Positions 45,996 through 55,093 of a stretch of DNA of 64,000 nt are shown piece by piece; within the stretch, counting starts at the first letter, position 1, and every line of letters starts with the position of its first letter. The stretch is from Pseudogulbenkiania subflava DSM 22618 (GTDB taxonomy: Bacteria > Pseudomonadota > Gammaproteobacteria > Burkholderiales > Chromobacteriaceae): positions 1 to 64,000 of the forward strand of contig NZ_FXAG01000006.1 of assembly GCF_900177275.1 (NCBI RefSeq), written 5' to 3'. Below the pieces are notes generated by a model. It saw nothing but the letters and a program-made list of their open reading frames with translations, was not told where the DNA came from and made no database searches. The position numbers were made by a program, and so were the translations under genes.

Positions 45996-47102
45996 TTACT
46001 GCAGCGTCGAACCCGGCGCCGGGATATCGTCGGCGGTCAGGAACAACGGAATGCCGTTCTGCTGATCCGGCTGTACCTGTGCTACCACGCGCACGTCGCT
46101 CACCCGGCACTCGGCCATCAGTTCGCAGAACTGCGACGCGATCAGCGGCACCGAATCCAGCGGCGACAGCGGCCAGACGAAGCCTTCCCAATTCTTCTCG
46201 TCACCCGGAGCGGAGATGGTGCAACGCAGCTCGCCATTCTCGTGCGCGGACAGCACCGCTACCGGCTCCTGCCCCAGATCGCGCAGCTTGCGGATCATGC
46301 TGCTGGCGAAGGCCTGCAACGCCACTTCCTGGCGCGCGCTGCCGCCCGCCACCATGGCCTGCAGCAGTGCCTGTGGCGGACGCGCGATCGGGAACAGCGT
46401 CACACCGTCGGTTTTCAGCTGCTCGCCGAGGAACTTCATCAGCGGGATGCCCCACGGCCCGACCGAACCACCGAGCTTGACCGGGGCCGGCTCGCCCTCT
46501 TCCTGGATCGCCACACCGATCAGGTAACGCAGGAACACGCCATCGTTTCTGACCGTGACGGCGGACGCCTCCAGCTCCAGCGGCAGACCGCGCGCGGCAT
46601 CGGCCAGCGAACGGGTGAAGCGGTAGAGCTGTGCCGAAGAGATACCGGCCACCGTGTCCGGGTGCAGCAGCTTGCCCGACAGAAACACCTCGGCTCCCGG
46701 CGCGAACACACCATGCTCACGGAGCAGTGCGTTCAGTCCGTCCACATCCTCGATGCGCTCCGGCAAGGTCGCCTCCGGCTTGGCCCCGACCACCAGTACC
46801 AGCGGTACGGCGAAGATCACGGCATAGCGCCCTTCCGGCTGCTCGGCGGCGGCACGCAAGGCTTCCCACAGCACACGATAGGCGGCCTGCGACGGCACCA
46901 TCGCCAGCGCCACCGACAGCGTCAGTACATCGCCGCGCTCCAGGATGTCGGCCACGGCCTGCTTGAGCGAGACCCGGCACGCTTCCCGGTCGCTATCAGA
47001 CGCCGCATTCAACACCGACAGTGTGTAATGAATCAGCATGTTGCTGGGCATGGGATCAGGGTACAGGCGGGGATCGGGGAGAGCGGGATGCGGCATGGAC
47101 AT
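45996..47102 (-). CDS. Conserved hypothetical cytoplasmic protein
   Basis: The 368-residue protein (start taken at ATG 47102 behind AGGA; longer and shorter Met starts exist) lacks signal peptide and membrane segments. It is moderately hydrophobic, with an early helical region (SDREACRVSLKQAVADILERGDVLTLSVALAM, about 35-65) and a later alpha/beta region with KLGGSVGPWGIPLMKFLGEQLK. I recognise no family. It has no coupled partner; glyA lies 119 bases beyond its stop in the same direction. Confidence 0.75.
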   Translation of the reverse strand: MSMPHPALPDPRLYPDPMPSNMLIHYTLSVLNAASDSDREACRVSLKQAVADILERGDVLTLSVALAMVPSQAAYRVLWEALRAAAEQPEGRYAVIFAVPLVLVVGAKPEATLPERIEDVDGLNALLREHGVFAPGAEVFLSGKLLHPDTVAGISSAQLYRFTRSLADAARGLPLELEASAVTVRNDGVFLRYLIGVAIQEEGEPAPVKLGGSVGPWGIPLMKFLGEQLKTDGVTLFPIARPPQALLQAMVAGGSARQEVALQAFASSMIRKLRDLGQEPVAVLSAHENGELRCTISAPGDEKNWEGFVWPLSPLDSVPLIASQFCELMAECRVSDVRVVAQVQPDQQNGIPLFLTADDIPAPGSTLQ

Positions 47103-47252
47103 GAGGAAATCCTGCGTCAGGGATAAAAGGAAAGATTGTCGCACAGCGGCAGGCCAGCGGGGAGAGGGCCACTCTATTTTCGATTAGTAACACCCGAATG
47201 TTCCAATGTGCGACATCGAAGCATCTTTTTCGTGCATTGCAACACTTTGCTG

Positions 47253-47281
47253 TTGACAGCCCCCGCACCAATCTGGATAAT
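47253..47281 (+). promoter_or_regulatory. Near-consensus sigma-70 promoter for a candidate small RNA
   Basis: TTGACA (47253-47258), a 17-base spacer and GATAAT (47276-47281) form a near-consensus promoter pointing right, with no gene following it. The transcript start would be near 47288. Confidence 0.8.
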
Positions 47282-47287
47282 CCGTCC

Positions 47288-47377
47288 TTGTTGAGACGCA
47301 GCAATTGCTTCTTGATAGTTTCTCCTCTATTTCTCCTTTGTAGACTTGGCGCGGACAAATGTCCGCGCATTTTTTTT
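47288..47377 (+). ncRNA. Candidate small RNA with two anti-Shine-Dalgarno CUCCU motifs
   Basis: A promoter at 47253-47281 and a strong terminator (GCGCGGACA, AA, TGTCCGCGC at 47349-47368, then ATTTTTTTT) define a transcript of about 90 bases with no reading frame worth noting. Its middle is single-strand-like and pyrimidine-rich, with CTCCT twice at about 47322-47337. Such CU-rich loops are the seed of Hfq-dependent sRNAs that block ribosome-binding sites, including the sibling sRNAs of Neisseria. The U-run of eight also suits Hfq. Target and family are not known to me. Confidence 0.7.
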
Positions 47378-47410
47378 GCCCATTCCCCGCCATCCCTCCC
47401 GACAAAGCCC

Positions 47411-47424
47411 TTGATTTTCATCAA
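47411..47424 (+). promoter_or_regulatory. Perfect FNR/ANR box
   Basis: TTGATTTTCATCAA matches the FNR consensus TTGAT-N4-ATCAA exactly. A -10-like TAAAGT lies at 47442-47447, placing the box near position -37 to -41 of a rightward transcript, as in class II FNR-activated promoters. Confidence 0.75.
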
Positions 47425-47454
47425 ATCAGCCCCACTTTGTTTAAAGTAAGCTGA

Positions 47455-47600
47455 AAACCCTGCCCCACCTGGCGTTACGCCGGCCGCGGCAAGAACCCGG
47501 CCCGTCATGCGCCGTTACCCGGACAGATCGGAAACGGCACCATTGCAGTGCAACGCCGGGGGAGAACAAATTTGTGCACCGCACCAATTTGTTCTTCATT
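47455..47600 (+). ncRNA. Candidate oxygen-responsive (FNR-controlled) small RNA
   Basis: Downstream of the FNR box there is no credible gene, but at 47564-47594 a 14-bp hairpin with one mismatch (GAACAAATTTGTGC, ACC, GCACCAATTTGTTC) is followed by TTCATTTCTTG, a weak U-rich tail. This defines a possible transcript of about 145 bases. FNR-activated sRNAs are known (FnrS in enterobacteria, AniS in Neisseria). I see no clear sequence identity to either; the call rests on promoter and hairpin. Confidence 0.45.
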
Positions 47601-47610
47601 TCTTGTGCGA

Positions 47611-47642
47611 CAAAAAACAAAACCGAACATTTTCATGTTCGG
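47611..47642 (-). terminator. Minus-strand rho-independent terminator
   Basis: On the minus strand CCGAACAT-GAAA-ATGTTCGG (47642 to 47623) is followed by TTTTGTTTTTTG. It would end leftward transcription, but no minus-strand gene immediately precedes it; it also shields the small-RNA region. Confidence 0.7.
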
Positions 47643-48114
47643 TTGTGAATTGCGCGCACGACATCCCTGCGCCTCGCTGACAGCACGATTGTGCCAGTCG
47701 AGTCAGAACGGCCGCGCCCAAAAAAGTTCCATGGCATAACGATATGCCCGCGCAAAAATCTGATGAAGCAACAACTCCGCCACGAAAGTGACTCCATGCG
47801 ACAACAAATACCGGCGTATGCACAGAGGGACCAAGAACCCATTCCCGATCTTGCTGCCCCCCCTGACCGGTAGCTCATGTGCACTGCGTGCGAATCTTTC
47901 GCGGGGCACCGCGAAAATGGGCACACAGGGATTCGCTCAGCGATCGGAAATCCTCATTGCCCCCATACATTCCAGTTACTGCGCTGCTCTTCACCTCGCT
48001 GAGGGCGGCTTGCGGCAGATCGTGAACAGGCTCTAAGGCCTGATACCTCTTCTGCCTCCCCGGCAACAGACAATGGTTTACATTGGTACTGCCGCCGGGA
48101 AAGAGATGTCGACT
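47643..48114. other. Gene-free stretch
   Basis: Only short, overlapping, low-quality reading frames are present in this stretch and none has a ribosome-binding site and recognisable content. It may hold the remains of a decayed gene or an untranslated leader. I see no repeat or RNA signature. Confidence 0.5.
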
Positions 48115-48408
48115 TCACGACTGCCGACGCGACTTCCCATAGAGTGCGCGCAGTTCGTCCTTCGCCTGCTCCAGCAGCTCGCGCTGCGGCGCGGGGAGCT
48201 TGCGCCCGGCGCGGTTGATATAGAAGGAGAGCATCGACATCGCCGAGCGGAAGGGGTCTGTCTTTCGCCGGTCGCTACGCTCGGCCGACCGCATCAGTGA
48301 CAGGGCGATTTCTCGCGGGTCATCGAGCGTGAACACGCCGGCCTCCAGCGCCAGCGCACTGCTGCTATCCGTCACCTGTCGTGACCACCGCTGTCGTTCC
48401 TGGGCCAT
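48115..48408 (-). CDS. DUF3175 family protein
   Basis: The 97-residue protein from ATG 48408 is highly basic and matches the DUF3175 pattern: RWSRQVTDSSSALALEAGVFTLDDPREIALSLMRSAERSDRRKTDPFRSAMSMLSFYINRAGRKL. It has no membrane segment. The function of the family is unknown. It is monocistronic. A TTG four codons upstream could extend it. Confidence 0.85.
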   Translation of the reverse strand: MAQERQRWSRQVTDSSSALALEAGVFTLDDPREIALSLMRSAERSDRRKTDPFRSAMSMLSFYINRAGRKLPAPQRELLEQAKDELRALYGKSRRQS

Positions 48409-48744
48409 CGTTCCCGCCAATCCGATTCATGCATGCTCGTGCCTCCACCGTGGTGCATTCCACACACGAAGCGACCACCGGGGCTCTTTAAATCCAAGAG
48501 GTAAGAACCGATACCCTCCACCAGTCGGCAGGGGGCAAGACTCCCTCTTCCCATTCCAGGCACGGAACCTAAAGAGGCGGGGACACGCGACAGTTCCTTT
48601 GGGACGAGCCGAAAAACAAAAACGGCAGCTCATCCGAGCTGCCGTTTTGTTGCTGCCAAGCAATTTGACCGCCTCGATAATGGAGAGGCCGAAGTTTGGC
48701 AGGCTGGCGGCGGATCGCCCCGCCCTGCGGGGCATCCGCCCTAC
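48409..48744. other. Intergenic stretch between ilvD and the DUF3175 gene
   Basis: Apart from the ilvD terminator (48612-48648) no gene or RNA signature is seen. The minus-strand leader of the DUF3175 gene would start here. Confidence 0.5.
48612..48648 (-). terminator. Rho-independent terminator after ilvD
   Basis: On the minus strand AAAACGGCAGCTC-GGAT-GAGCTGCCGTTTT (48648 to 48619) is followed by TGTTTTTC. The 13-bp stem is perfect. Confidence 0.92.
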
Positions 48745-50601
48745 TTACTTGCGCTCCACCTGCGACACATCGCGCACGGCACCGGTGTCGGCGCTGGTGG
48801 TCATCGCCGCGTAGGCGCGCAGCGCGGCGCTTACCGTCCGTTGACGGTCCAGCGGTTTCCAGGCGTCCTTGCCGCGTGCTTCCATCTTGGCGCGGCGATG
48901 CGCCAGTTCCTCGTCGGAGACCGCGAGATGGATGGTGCGGTTCGGGATGTCGATTTCCAGGGTATCGCCCTCTTCCGCCAGGCCGATCGCGCCGCCTTCG
49001 GCCGCTTCCGGCGAGACGTGGCCGATAGACAGGCCGGAGGTGCCGCCGGAGAAGCGGCCGTCGGTCAGCAGGGCGCACGCCTTGCCCAGCCCCTTGGACT
49101 TGAGGTAGCTGGTCGGGTAGAGCATTTCCTGCATGCCCGGCCCGCCTTTCGGGCCTTCGTAGCGGATCAGCACCACGTCGCCGGCGACGACCTGGTCGGC
49201 CAGGATGGCTTCCACCGAGGCATCCTGGCTTTCGAAGATGCGCACGCGGCCGGTGAATTTCAGGATGGAATCATCCACGCCGGCGGTCTTGACGATGCAG
49301 CCGCGCTCGGCGATGTTGCCGTACAGCACGGCGAGGCCGCCGTCCTGGCTGTAGGCGTGCTCCTTGTCGCGGATGCAGCCTTCGACGCGGTCGTCGTCCA
49401 GCGTCGGGTAGCGCATGCTCTGGCTGAAGGCGATGGTGGTGGCCACACCACCCGGTGCAGCACGGTAGAAGCGGTGCGCCTCGCTGTCCGGTGCAGTGCG
49501 GCGGATGTCCCAGGCTTCCAGCCCTTCGGCCAGGGTTTTGCTGTGTACGGTCGGTACGTCGCGGTGGATCAGACCGGCACGGTCGAGTTCCGACAGGATG
49601 GCCACCACGCCGCCGGCGCGGTGCACGTCTTCCATATGGTACTTCTGGGTGGCCGGGGCCACCTTGGACAGGCACGGCACGGCGCGCGAGATCCGGTCGA
49701 TGTCGGCCATTTTGAAGTCGACGCCGGCTTCGTTGGCGGCGGCCAAAAGATGCAGCACGGTGTTGGTGGAGCCGCCCATCGCCACGTCCAGGCTCATGGC
49801 GTTCTCGAACGCCTGCTTGGAGCCGATGGAGCGCGGCAGCACCGATTCATCGTCCTGCTCGTAGTAGCGGCGGGCCAATTCGACGATGGTGCGGCCGGCC
49901 TTGAGGAACAGTTCCTTGCGGTCGGCGTGGGTGGCGACCAGCGAGCCGTTGCCCGGCAGGCTGAGACCCAGCGCCTCGGTCAGGCAGTTCATGGAGTTTG
50001 CCGTGAACATGCCAGAACAGGAGCCGCAGGTCGGGCAGGCGGAGCGTTCGACCGCCGCCACCTCTTCATCCGACACATTGGGGTTGGCCGCTTCGACCAT
50101 GGCGTCGACCAGGTCGAGGCCACGCGTCACGCCGCGCCAATTGACCTTACCGGCTTCCATCGGGCCGCCGGAAACGAAGATCACCGGAATGTTCAGGCGC
50201 ATCGCAGCCATCAGCATGCCCGGGGTAATCTTGTCGCAGTTGGAGATGCACACCAGCGCGTCGGCGCAGTGGGCGTTGACCATGTATTCGACGCTGTCGG
50301 CGATCAGGTCACGTGAGGGCAGCGAGTACAGCATGCCGCCGTGCCCCATGGCGATGCCGTCGTCGACGGCGATGGTGTTGAATTCCTTGGCGACGCCGCC
50401 GGCCTTTTCGATTTCCCGCGCCACCAGCTGGCCCATGTTCTGCAGGTGAACGTGGCCCGGTACGAACTGGGTAAAGGAGTTGGCGATGGCGATGATCGGC
50501 TTGCCGAAGTCGTCGTCTTTCATGCCGGTGGCACGCCAGAGGGCGCGGGCACCCGCCATGTTGCGGCCGGAAGTCGAGGTACGGGAACGGTATTGGGGCA
50601 T
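48745..50601 (-). CDS. ilvD: Dihydroxy-acid dehydratase
   Basis: The 618-residue protein matches Ilv[44 protein letters not shown] at the start, the cluster-ligand region [38 protein letters not shown], and [14 protein letters not shown] near the end. It carries an iron-sulfur cluster and makes 2-oxo acids for valine, isoleucine and leucine. It diverges from lgt across about 200 bases. Confidence 0.97.
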   Translation of the reverse strand: MPQYRSRTSTSGRNMAGARALWRATGMKDDDFGKPIIAIANSFTQFVPGHVHLQNMGQLVAREIEKAGGVAKEFNTIAVDDGIAMGHGGMLYSLPSRDLIADSVEYMVNAHCADALVCISNCDKITPGMLMAAMRLNIPVIFVSGGPMEAGKVNWRGVTRGLDLVDAMVEAANPNVSDEEVAAVERSACPTCGSCSGMFTANSMNCLTEALGLSLPGNGSLVATHADRKELFLKAGRTIVELARRYYEQDDESVLPRSIGSKQAFENAMSLDVAMGGSTNTVLHLLAAANEAGVDFKMADIDRISRAVPCLSKVAPATQKYHMEDVHRAGGVVAILSELDRAGLIHRDVPTVHSKTLAEGLEAWDIRRTAPDSEAHRFYRAAPGGVATTIAFSQSMRYPTLDDDRVEGCIRDKEHAYSQDGGLAVLYGNIAERGCIVKTAGVDDSILKFTGRVRIFESQDASVEAILADQVVAGDVVLIRYEGPKGGPGMQEMLYPTSYLKSKGLGKACALLTDGRFSGGTSGLSIGHVSPEAAEGGAIGLAEEGDTLEIDIPNRTIHLAVSDEELAHRRAKMEARGKDAWKPLDRQRTVSAALRAYAAMTTSADTGAVRDVSQVERK

Positions 50602-50803
50602 TGCGAATCCTTCAGTCTCAATCGGTAGCGGAAAGCCGGCTCGCCAGGGACGCCAGCGGCGGGTAGCCGCGACGCAGTCCGGACATCGGGTGCCAGAATG
50701 CCGAACGGCCGCATGGGCTGCCTTGCTTGCAGCGCGACGCGGGGGAACGCTTTCCGTATAATTTCGTCATCTCTCTTTTACCGCAAACGCACATCGCTGA
50801 CAA

Positions 50804-51655
50804 ATGTTCATTCATCCCCAGTTCGACCCGGTGGCGATCAAGCTTGGCCCGCTCGCCGTTCATTGGTATGGCCTGATGTACCTGTTGGGTTTTCTGCTGT
50901 TCATCGGGCTGGGCAACCTCCGCCTGAAGCGGGGCCACGCCTTCCTCACGCCCAAGCTGCTGGACGACCTTTTGATGTACGGGGTGCTGGGGGTGGTGCT
51001 GGGGGGGCGGCTGGGTGAAGTGCTGTTCTACCAGCCGGCGTATTACTTCAGCCATCCGCAGGAAATCCTGATGGTATGGAAGGGCGGGATGTCGTTCCAC
51101 GGCGGCTTCCTCGGGGTGCTGGTCGGCATGCTGCTGTTTGCGCGCAAGCATGGCCGCAGCTTCTGGGAGCTGACCGACTTCATCGCGCCGCTGGTGCCGC
51201 TGGGTCTGGCGGCTGGCCGCATCGGCAACTTCATCAACGGCGAGCTTTGGGGTCGGGTCACCCGCCCGGATGCGCCGTGGGCGATGCTGTTTCCGCAAGC
51301 CCGCCTTGACGACCTGGCGCAGGCACAACAGTCGCCGGAACTGATGGCGCAGCTGATGCAGTACGGCGCCCTGCCGCGCCACCCGTCGCAGCTGTACCAG
51401 TTTGCGCTGGAGGGACTCACGCTGTTCATCATCCTGTGGTGGTTCAGCGCCAGGCCGCGTGCGCGTGGCCAGGTATCGGCACTGTTCCTGATCGGCTACG
51501 GCTTTTTCCGCTTCGTGGCGGAGTTTTTCCGCTCGCCGGACGCCGGCATCTTCGGCCAGTCCTACACCATCAGCATGGGTCAGTGGCTGAGTCTGCCGAT
51601 GATCGTGCTGGGCTTGGTGCTGTTTGTCTGGTTCGGACGGCACGAATCGCGTTAA
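50804..51655 (+). CDS. lgt: Phosphatidylglycerol-prolipoprotein diacylglyceryl transferase
   Basis: The 283-residue membrane protein has about seven helices and the Lgt signature [16 protein letters not shown], with [22 protein letters not shown] and RHPSQLYQ. Lgt attaches diacylglycerol to the lipobox Cys, so it processes the lipoproteins of this window (TssJ, both DUF3304 proteins). A TATAAT at 50757-50762 lies 41 bases before the ATG, without a clear -35. Confidence 0.97.
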   Translation: MFIHPQFDPVAIKLGPLAVHWYGLMYLLGFLLFIGLGNLRLKRGHAFLTPKLLDDLLMYGVLGVVLGGRLGEVLFYQPAYYFSHPQEILMVWKGGMSFHGGFLGVLVGMLLFARKHGRSFWELTDFIAPLVPLGLAAGRIGNFINGELWGRVTRPDAPWAMLFPQARLDDLAQAQQSPELMAQLMQYGALPRHPSQLYQFALEGLTLFIILWWFSARPRARGQVSALFLIGYGFFRFVAEFFRSPDAGIFGQSYTISMGQWLSLPMIVLGLVLFVWFGRHESR

Positions 51656-51708
51656 AATTATTTGTTAAGAGTGGTTCGCCACTCGGCGGCCTTTAGCCCG
51701 CCTCCCAC

Positions 51709-51735
51709 GGCCAGTCGGCAAGACTGGCCTTTTTT
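51709..51735 (+). terminator. Rho-independent terminator after lgt
   Basis: GGCCAGTC (51709-51716) pairs with GACTGGCC (51722-51729), followed by TTTTTT. It lies 54 bases after the lgt stop. Confidence 0.9.
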
Positions 51736-51779
51736 GATGCCTGCGGTTTATCGCCCGCAAGACACGAGAGATTTACCCG

Positions 51780-52628
51780 ATGAAAGCCATCAAGTTTGCT
51801 ATGGCCGGCGCCCTGCTGGCCGTTTCCGTCCTGGCCTCTGCCGAAGAGGCCGTGCTCAAGGTCTCGGCCATTCCGGACGAAGCCCCGACCGAACTGCAAC
51901 GCAAGTTCGCCCCGCTCGGCGCCTACCTGGAGAAGGAGCTGGGCATGAAGGTGCAGTTCGTGCCGGTCACCGACTACGCCGCCGTGGTCACCGCGCTGAC
52001 CTCGGACAAGATCGATATGGCCTGGCTCGGCGGCTTCACCTTTGTGCAGGCGAGCCAGCGCGGCAAGGTGGTGCCGCTGGTGCAGCGCGAGGAGGACAGC
52101 AAGTTCACCTCGAAGTACATCGCCAACGCCGAGGCCGGCATCAACTCCCTGAAGGATCTCAAGGGCAAGAGCTTCGCCTTCGGCTCGGCGTCGTCCACCT
52201 CGGGCCATCTGATGCCGCGCTACTTCCTGCAGAAGCAGGGCATCAAGCCGGAGACCTTCTTCAAGAACGTAGCCTACTCCGGCGCGCACGACGCCACCGT
52301 GGCCTGGGTGGCCTCCGGCAAGGTAGAAGGCGGCGTGCTCAACGCCTCGGTGTGGGACAAGCTGGTGGAGGCCGGCAAGGTCGACCCGGCCAAGGTCAAG
52401 CTGATCGGCACCACCCCGGCCTACTACGACTACAACTGGACCGTGCGCGGCAACCTCGACGCCAAGCTGCAGCAGAAGATCACCAAGGCCTTCCTCAAGC
52501 TCGACCCGAAGAACCCGGAGCAGCAGGCTATTCTGGAGCTGCAACGCGCCAGCAAGTTCATCCCGACCAAGGCGGCCAACTACAAGGGCATCGAGTCCGC
52601 GGCCAAGGAAGCGGGCCTGCTGAAGTGA
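51780..52628 (+). CDS. PhnD-like ABC transporter binding protein (possibly selenate)
   Basis: The 282-residue protein has a signal peptide (cleavage after ASA at about 21) and a PhnD-type fold: LKVSAIPDEAPTELQRKFAPLGAYLEKELGMKVQFVPVTDYAAVVTAL, MAWLGGFTFVQA and FGSASSTSGHLMPRYFL. The sequence resembles proteins annotated as putative selenate ABC transporter binding proteins, as well as phosphonate/phosphite binding proteins. The substrate is not settled by sequence. Its stop overlaps the GTG of the ATPase gene (GTGA), so the three genes form one transporter operon. Confidence 0.88.
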   Translation: MKAIKFAMAGALLAVSVLASAEEAVLKVSAIPDEAPTELQRKFAPLGAYLEKELGMKVQFVPVTDYAAVVTALTSDKIDMAWLGGFTFVQASQRGKVVPLVQREEDSKFTSKYIANAEAGINSLKDLKGKSFAFGSASSTSGHLMPRYFLQKQGIKPETFFKNVAYSGAHDATVAWVASGKVEGGVLNASVWDKLVEAGKVDPAKVKLIGTTPAYYDYNWTVRGNLDAKLQQKITKAFLKLDPKNPEQQAILELQRASKFIPTKAANYKGIESAAKEAGLLK

Positions 52629-53428
52629 GCCTGACGTTCGAACGCGTCGGCCTGCGTCTGGGCGGGTCGACGATCCTCGACGACGTCAGCCTGGCGCTGG
52701 GCGACGGCGAGCAGGCGGCGCTGATCGGCCCGTCCGGGGCCGGCAAGTCGTCGCTGTTGCTGCTGGCCAACACCGTCTATCGGCCCAGCCAGGGAACGGT
52801 CAGCATACTGGGGCAGAACCCCTGGCGCTGCGCGCCGCACCAGCTGCAGTCCCTGCAGGCCGACATCGGCACGGTCTACCAGGCGCCGCCGCTGCCGGCG
52901 CGGCAGCGCGTGGTCAACGCCGTGGCGGCAGGACGACTGGGGCGCCAGGGGACGCTGGCCTCGCTGCTGGCGCTGCTCAGGCCGCGCGACGCCGCCGGCG
53001 TGACGCAGGTACTGCAGCGGGTCGACCTGGCCGACAAGCTGTGGGCGCGCTGCGATCAGCTCTCGGGAGGACAGCGCCAGCGGGTCGGCATCGCCCGCGT
53101 GCTGTACCAGGCGCCACGCCTGATGCTGGCCGACGAACCGGTGTCGGCGCTCGATCCGCGCCTAGCCGAGGAGACGGTGAAACGCCTCACCGACGATGCC
53201 CGCGCGCGTGGCGCCACCTTGCTGATGAGCCTGCACTCGGTGGACCTGGCGCTGGCGCATTTCCCACGCATCATCGGTCTGCAGGCCGGCCGCATCCTGT
53301 TCGACCTGCCGCGCGCCGAGGTGCATGACGGGCTGATCCAAGCCTTGTACGCCGGCGAAAGGTTGGCCGAAGACGATATACTCCCGGCCGATGCCGAACC
53401 CGGCTTCCCGCGGGGGGTACGATGCTGA
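52625..53428 (+). CDS. PhnC-like ABC transporter ATPase
   Basis: From the GTG at 52625 the 267-residue protein has Walker A GPSGAGKSS (about 36-44), Q-loop YQAPPL, signature LSGGQRQRVGIARVL and Walker B RLMLADEPVSALD with the switch His in LMSLHSVDLAL. It powers uptake by the adjacent permease. The longer frame upstream runs through the binding-protein gene out of frame and is not real. It overlaps both neighbours. Confidence 0.93.
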   Translation: MSLTFERVGLRLGGSTILDDVSLALGDGEQAALIGPSGAGKSSLLLLANTVYRPSQGTVSILGQNPWRCAPHQLQSLQADIGTVYQAPPLPARQRVVNAVAAGRLGRQGTLASLLALLRPRDAAGVTQVLQRVDLADKLWARCDQLSGGQRQRVGIARVLYQAPRLMLADEPVSALDPRLAEETVKRLTDDARARGATLLMSLHSVDLALAHFPRIIGLQAGRILFDLPRAEVHDGLIQALYAGERLAEDDILPADAEPGFPRGVRC

Positions 53429-55014
53429 GCCACCCACGCGACCCGGCGCTGCTGCCGCGCCTGCTGTGGGGCGCGCTGCTGCTGGCCTTGCTGGTTCCGA
53501 CCCTGCCGCTGACCGGCTTCAACCCGCTGCAGCTGTTCGACGCCGCCACCCTGAAAACGCTGGCGGGCTTTGTCGCCGGCTTCCTGCCGCCGGCCAGCAA
53601 CGCGGTCTTTCTCGGCGAGGTGATGCGTGCCGGCGTCACCACCCTGGCAGCGGCCACTGCCGGGCTGGCGTTGGCGATGCTGGTCGGGCTGCCGCTTGCC
53701 TTCGCGACCAGCCGTGCACTGGACCGCCATGCGCTGACGGCGGCCGCGCCGTCAAGGTTGGCCGAAGCCGGCAAGTCGCTGCTGCGTGGCGTAATGGTGC
53801 TGCTGCGCGGGGTGCCGGAAATCGTCTGGGCGCTGCTGTTCGTGCGCGCCGTCGGACTCGGCTCGCTGCCGGCGGTGCTGGCGCTGGGACTGGCCTACGG
53901 CGGCATGCTGGGCAAGGTCTACGCCGAAATCCTCGAGTCACAGCCCCGCGCCCTGGCCCGGGCGCTCTCTGCCGCCGGCGCCGGACGCACCCAGGTGCTG
54001 GGCTACGGGCTGCTGCCGCAGGCCTTGCCGGAGCTGGTCAGCTACAGCGTGTACCGTTGGGAGTGCGCCATCCGAGCCTCGGCGGTGATGGGCTTCGTCG
54101 GCGCCGGCGGCATCGGCCAGTTGCTCGACACCTCGATCAAGATGATGAACGGCGGCGAAGTCAGCACCTTGCTGCTGGTCTTTTTGCTGATCGTGGTGGG
54201 GACCGAGGGCGTCAGCCGGCTGTCGCGCCGCTTGCTGGAGAGCCGCCAGGGCGGTGCCGTGCTGGCCGGCGCAGCCGTGCTGGCGGCGCTGGCCAGCGTC
54301 GCCTGGCTGCTGCCGGCGTGGCGCGAGGCCGGTTTCGATGGCGCCAGCCTGCTGCATTTCGGCCGCGAATTCCTGCCGCCTGATGCCAGCCCGACTCTCC
54401 TCGCCGACATCGGGCGCGGCGCGCTGGAGACGCTGGCGATGGCCTTCCTCGGCACGGTGCTGGCGTTTGCCGGCGCCGCCCTGCTGGCGCTGCCGGCGTC
54501 CGGGCGCTTCGGCCAATCCGTCAAGACGCTGGCGCGGCTGCTGCTCAACCTGCTGCGCGGCATCCCCGATCTGCTGTGGGCCTCGCTGGCGGTGCTGGCG
54601 GTCGGCCTGGGGCCAGCGGCCGGGGTGCTGGCGCTGGCCTTGCACACCAGCGGCGTGCTGGGGCGACTGTTCGCGGAAACGCTGGAAAACGCGCCACCGG
54701 CACCGGAGCAAGCCTTGCGCGTGCTCGGTGCCGGCCGGCTGACGGCGTTCTGCTACGGCCTGCTGCCGGAAGTGTGGGCGCAATGGCTGGCCTACGCGCT
54801 GTACCGCGGCGAGAACAACATCCGCGCGGCGGCGGTGCTCGGCATCGTCGGCGCGGGGGGACTGGGACAACAGCTCTATCTGGCATTGTCGCTGTTTCAA
54901 CTGCCGACCGCCGCCAGCCTGATTCTGGCCATGCTGCTACTGTCGTGGCTGCTGGAACAGTTGAGCCGGTTGCTGCGGCAGCAACTGGAAGCGGCGGCGG
55001 GGCACGCGGCCTGA
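53422..55014 (+). CDS. Fused double PhnE-like ABC permease
   Basis: The 530-residue membrane protein carries two permease halves in one chain. The first half (about 1-275) has the EAA-like loop QPRALARALSAAGAGRTQVLGYGLLPQALPELVSYSVYRWECAIRASAVMGFVGAGGIGQLL; the second (about 300-530) has the equivalent ENAPPAPEQALRVLGAGRLTAFCYGLLPEVWAQWLAYALYRGENNIRAAAVLGIVGAGGLGQQL. Each half has the GxVGAGGxGQ motif of PhnE-type permeases. The fusion gives one protein in place of a homodimer. It overlaps the ATPase gene by seven bases. Confidence 0.93.
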   Translation: MLSHPRDPALLPRLLWGALLLALLVPTLPLTGFNPLQLFDAATLKTLAGFVAGFLPPASNAVFLGEVMRAGVTTLAAATAGLALAMLVGLPLAFATSRALDRHALTAAAPSRLAEAGKSLLRGVMVLLRGVPEIVWALLFVRAVGLGSLPAVLALGLAYGGMLGKVYAEILESQPRALARALSAAGAGRTQVLGYGLLPQALPELVSYSVYRWECAIRASAVMGFVGAGGIGQLLDTSIKMMNGGEVSTLLLVFLLIVVGTEGVSRLSRRLLESRQGGAVLAGAAVLAALASVAWLLPAWREAGFDGASLLHFGREFLPPDASPTLLADIGRGALETLAMAFLGTVLAFAGAALLALPASGRFGQSVKTLARLLLNLLRGIPDLLWASLAVLAVGLGPAAGVLALALHTSGVLGRLFAETLENAPPAPEQALRVLGAGRLTAFCYGLLPEVWAQWLAYALYRGENNIRAAAVLGIVGAGGLGQQLYLALSLFQLPTAASLILAMLLLSWLLEQLSRLLRQQLEAAAGHAA

Positions 55015-55056
55015 GCCGACATGCCGGGCGAATTAGTCCCTGCCCGGCATGTCGGC
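55015..55056. repeat. Perfect 15-bp inverted repeat between permease and hydrolase genes
   Basis: GCCGACATGCCGGGC (55015-55029) and GCCCGGCATGTCGGC (55042-55056) pair perfectly around 12 bases. No T-run follows; instead TACAAT (55057-55062) begins at once, a possible -10 box of the next gene. It could be a processing hairpin or an operator. Confidence 0.75.
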
Positions 55057-55093
55057 TACAATCGGGACTTCACTTCCCTGTCGGAGCACGGCG

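Noticed and set aside
47548-48066. Several short overlapping frames in the gene-free kilobase
   Set aside because: They overlap on both strands, lack ribosome-binding sites and match nothing I know; small-RNA signals explain part of the region better.
48841-50316. A 491-codon plus-strand frame
   Set aside because: Antisense to ilvD, without ribosome-binding site or recognisable domain.
51662-52624. Long N-terminal extension of the PhnC-like ATPase
   Set aside because: It is a frame-shifted reading of the binding-protein gene; the true ATPase start is the GTG at 52625 overlapping the previous stop.
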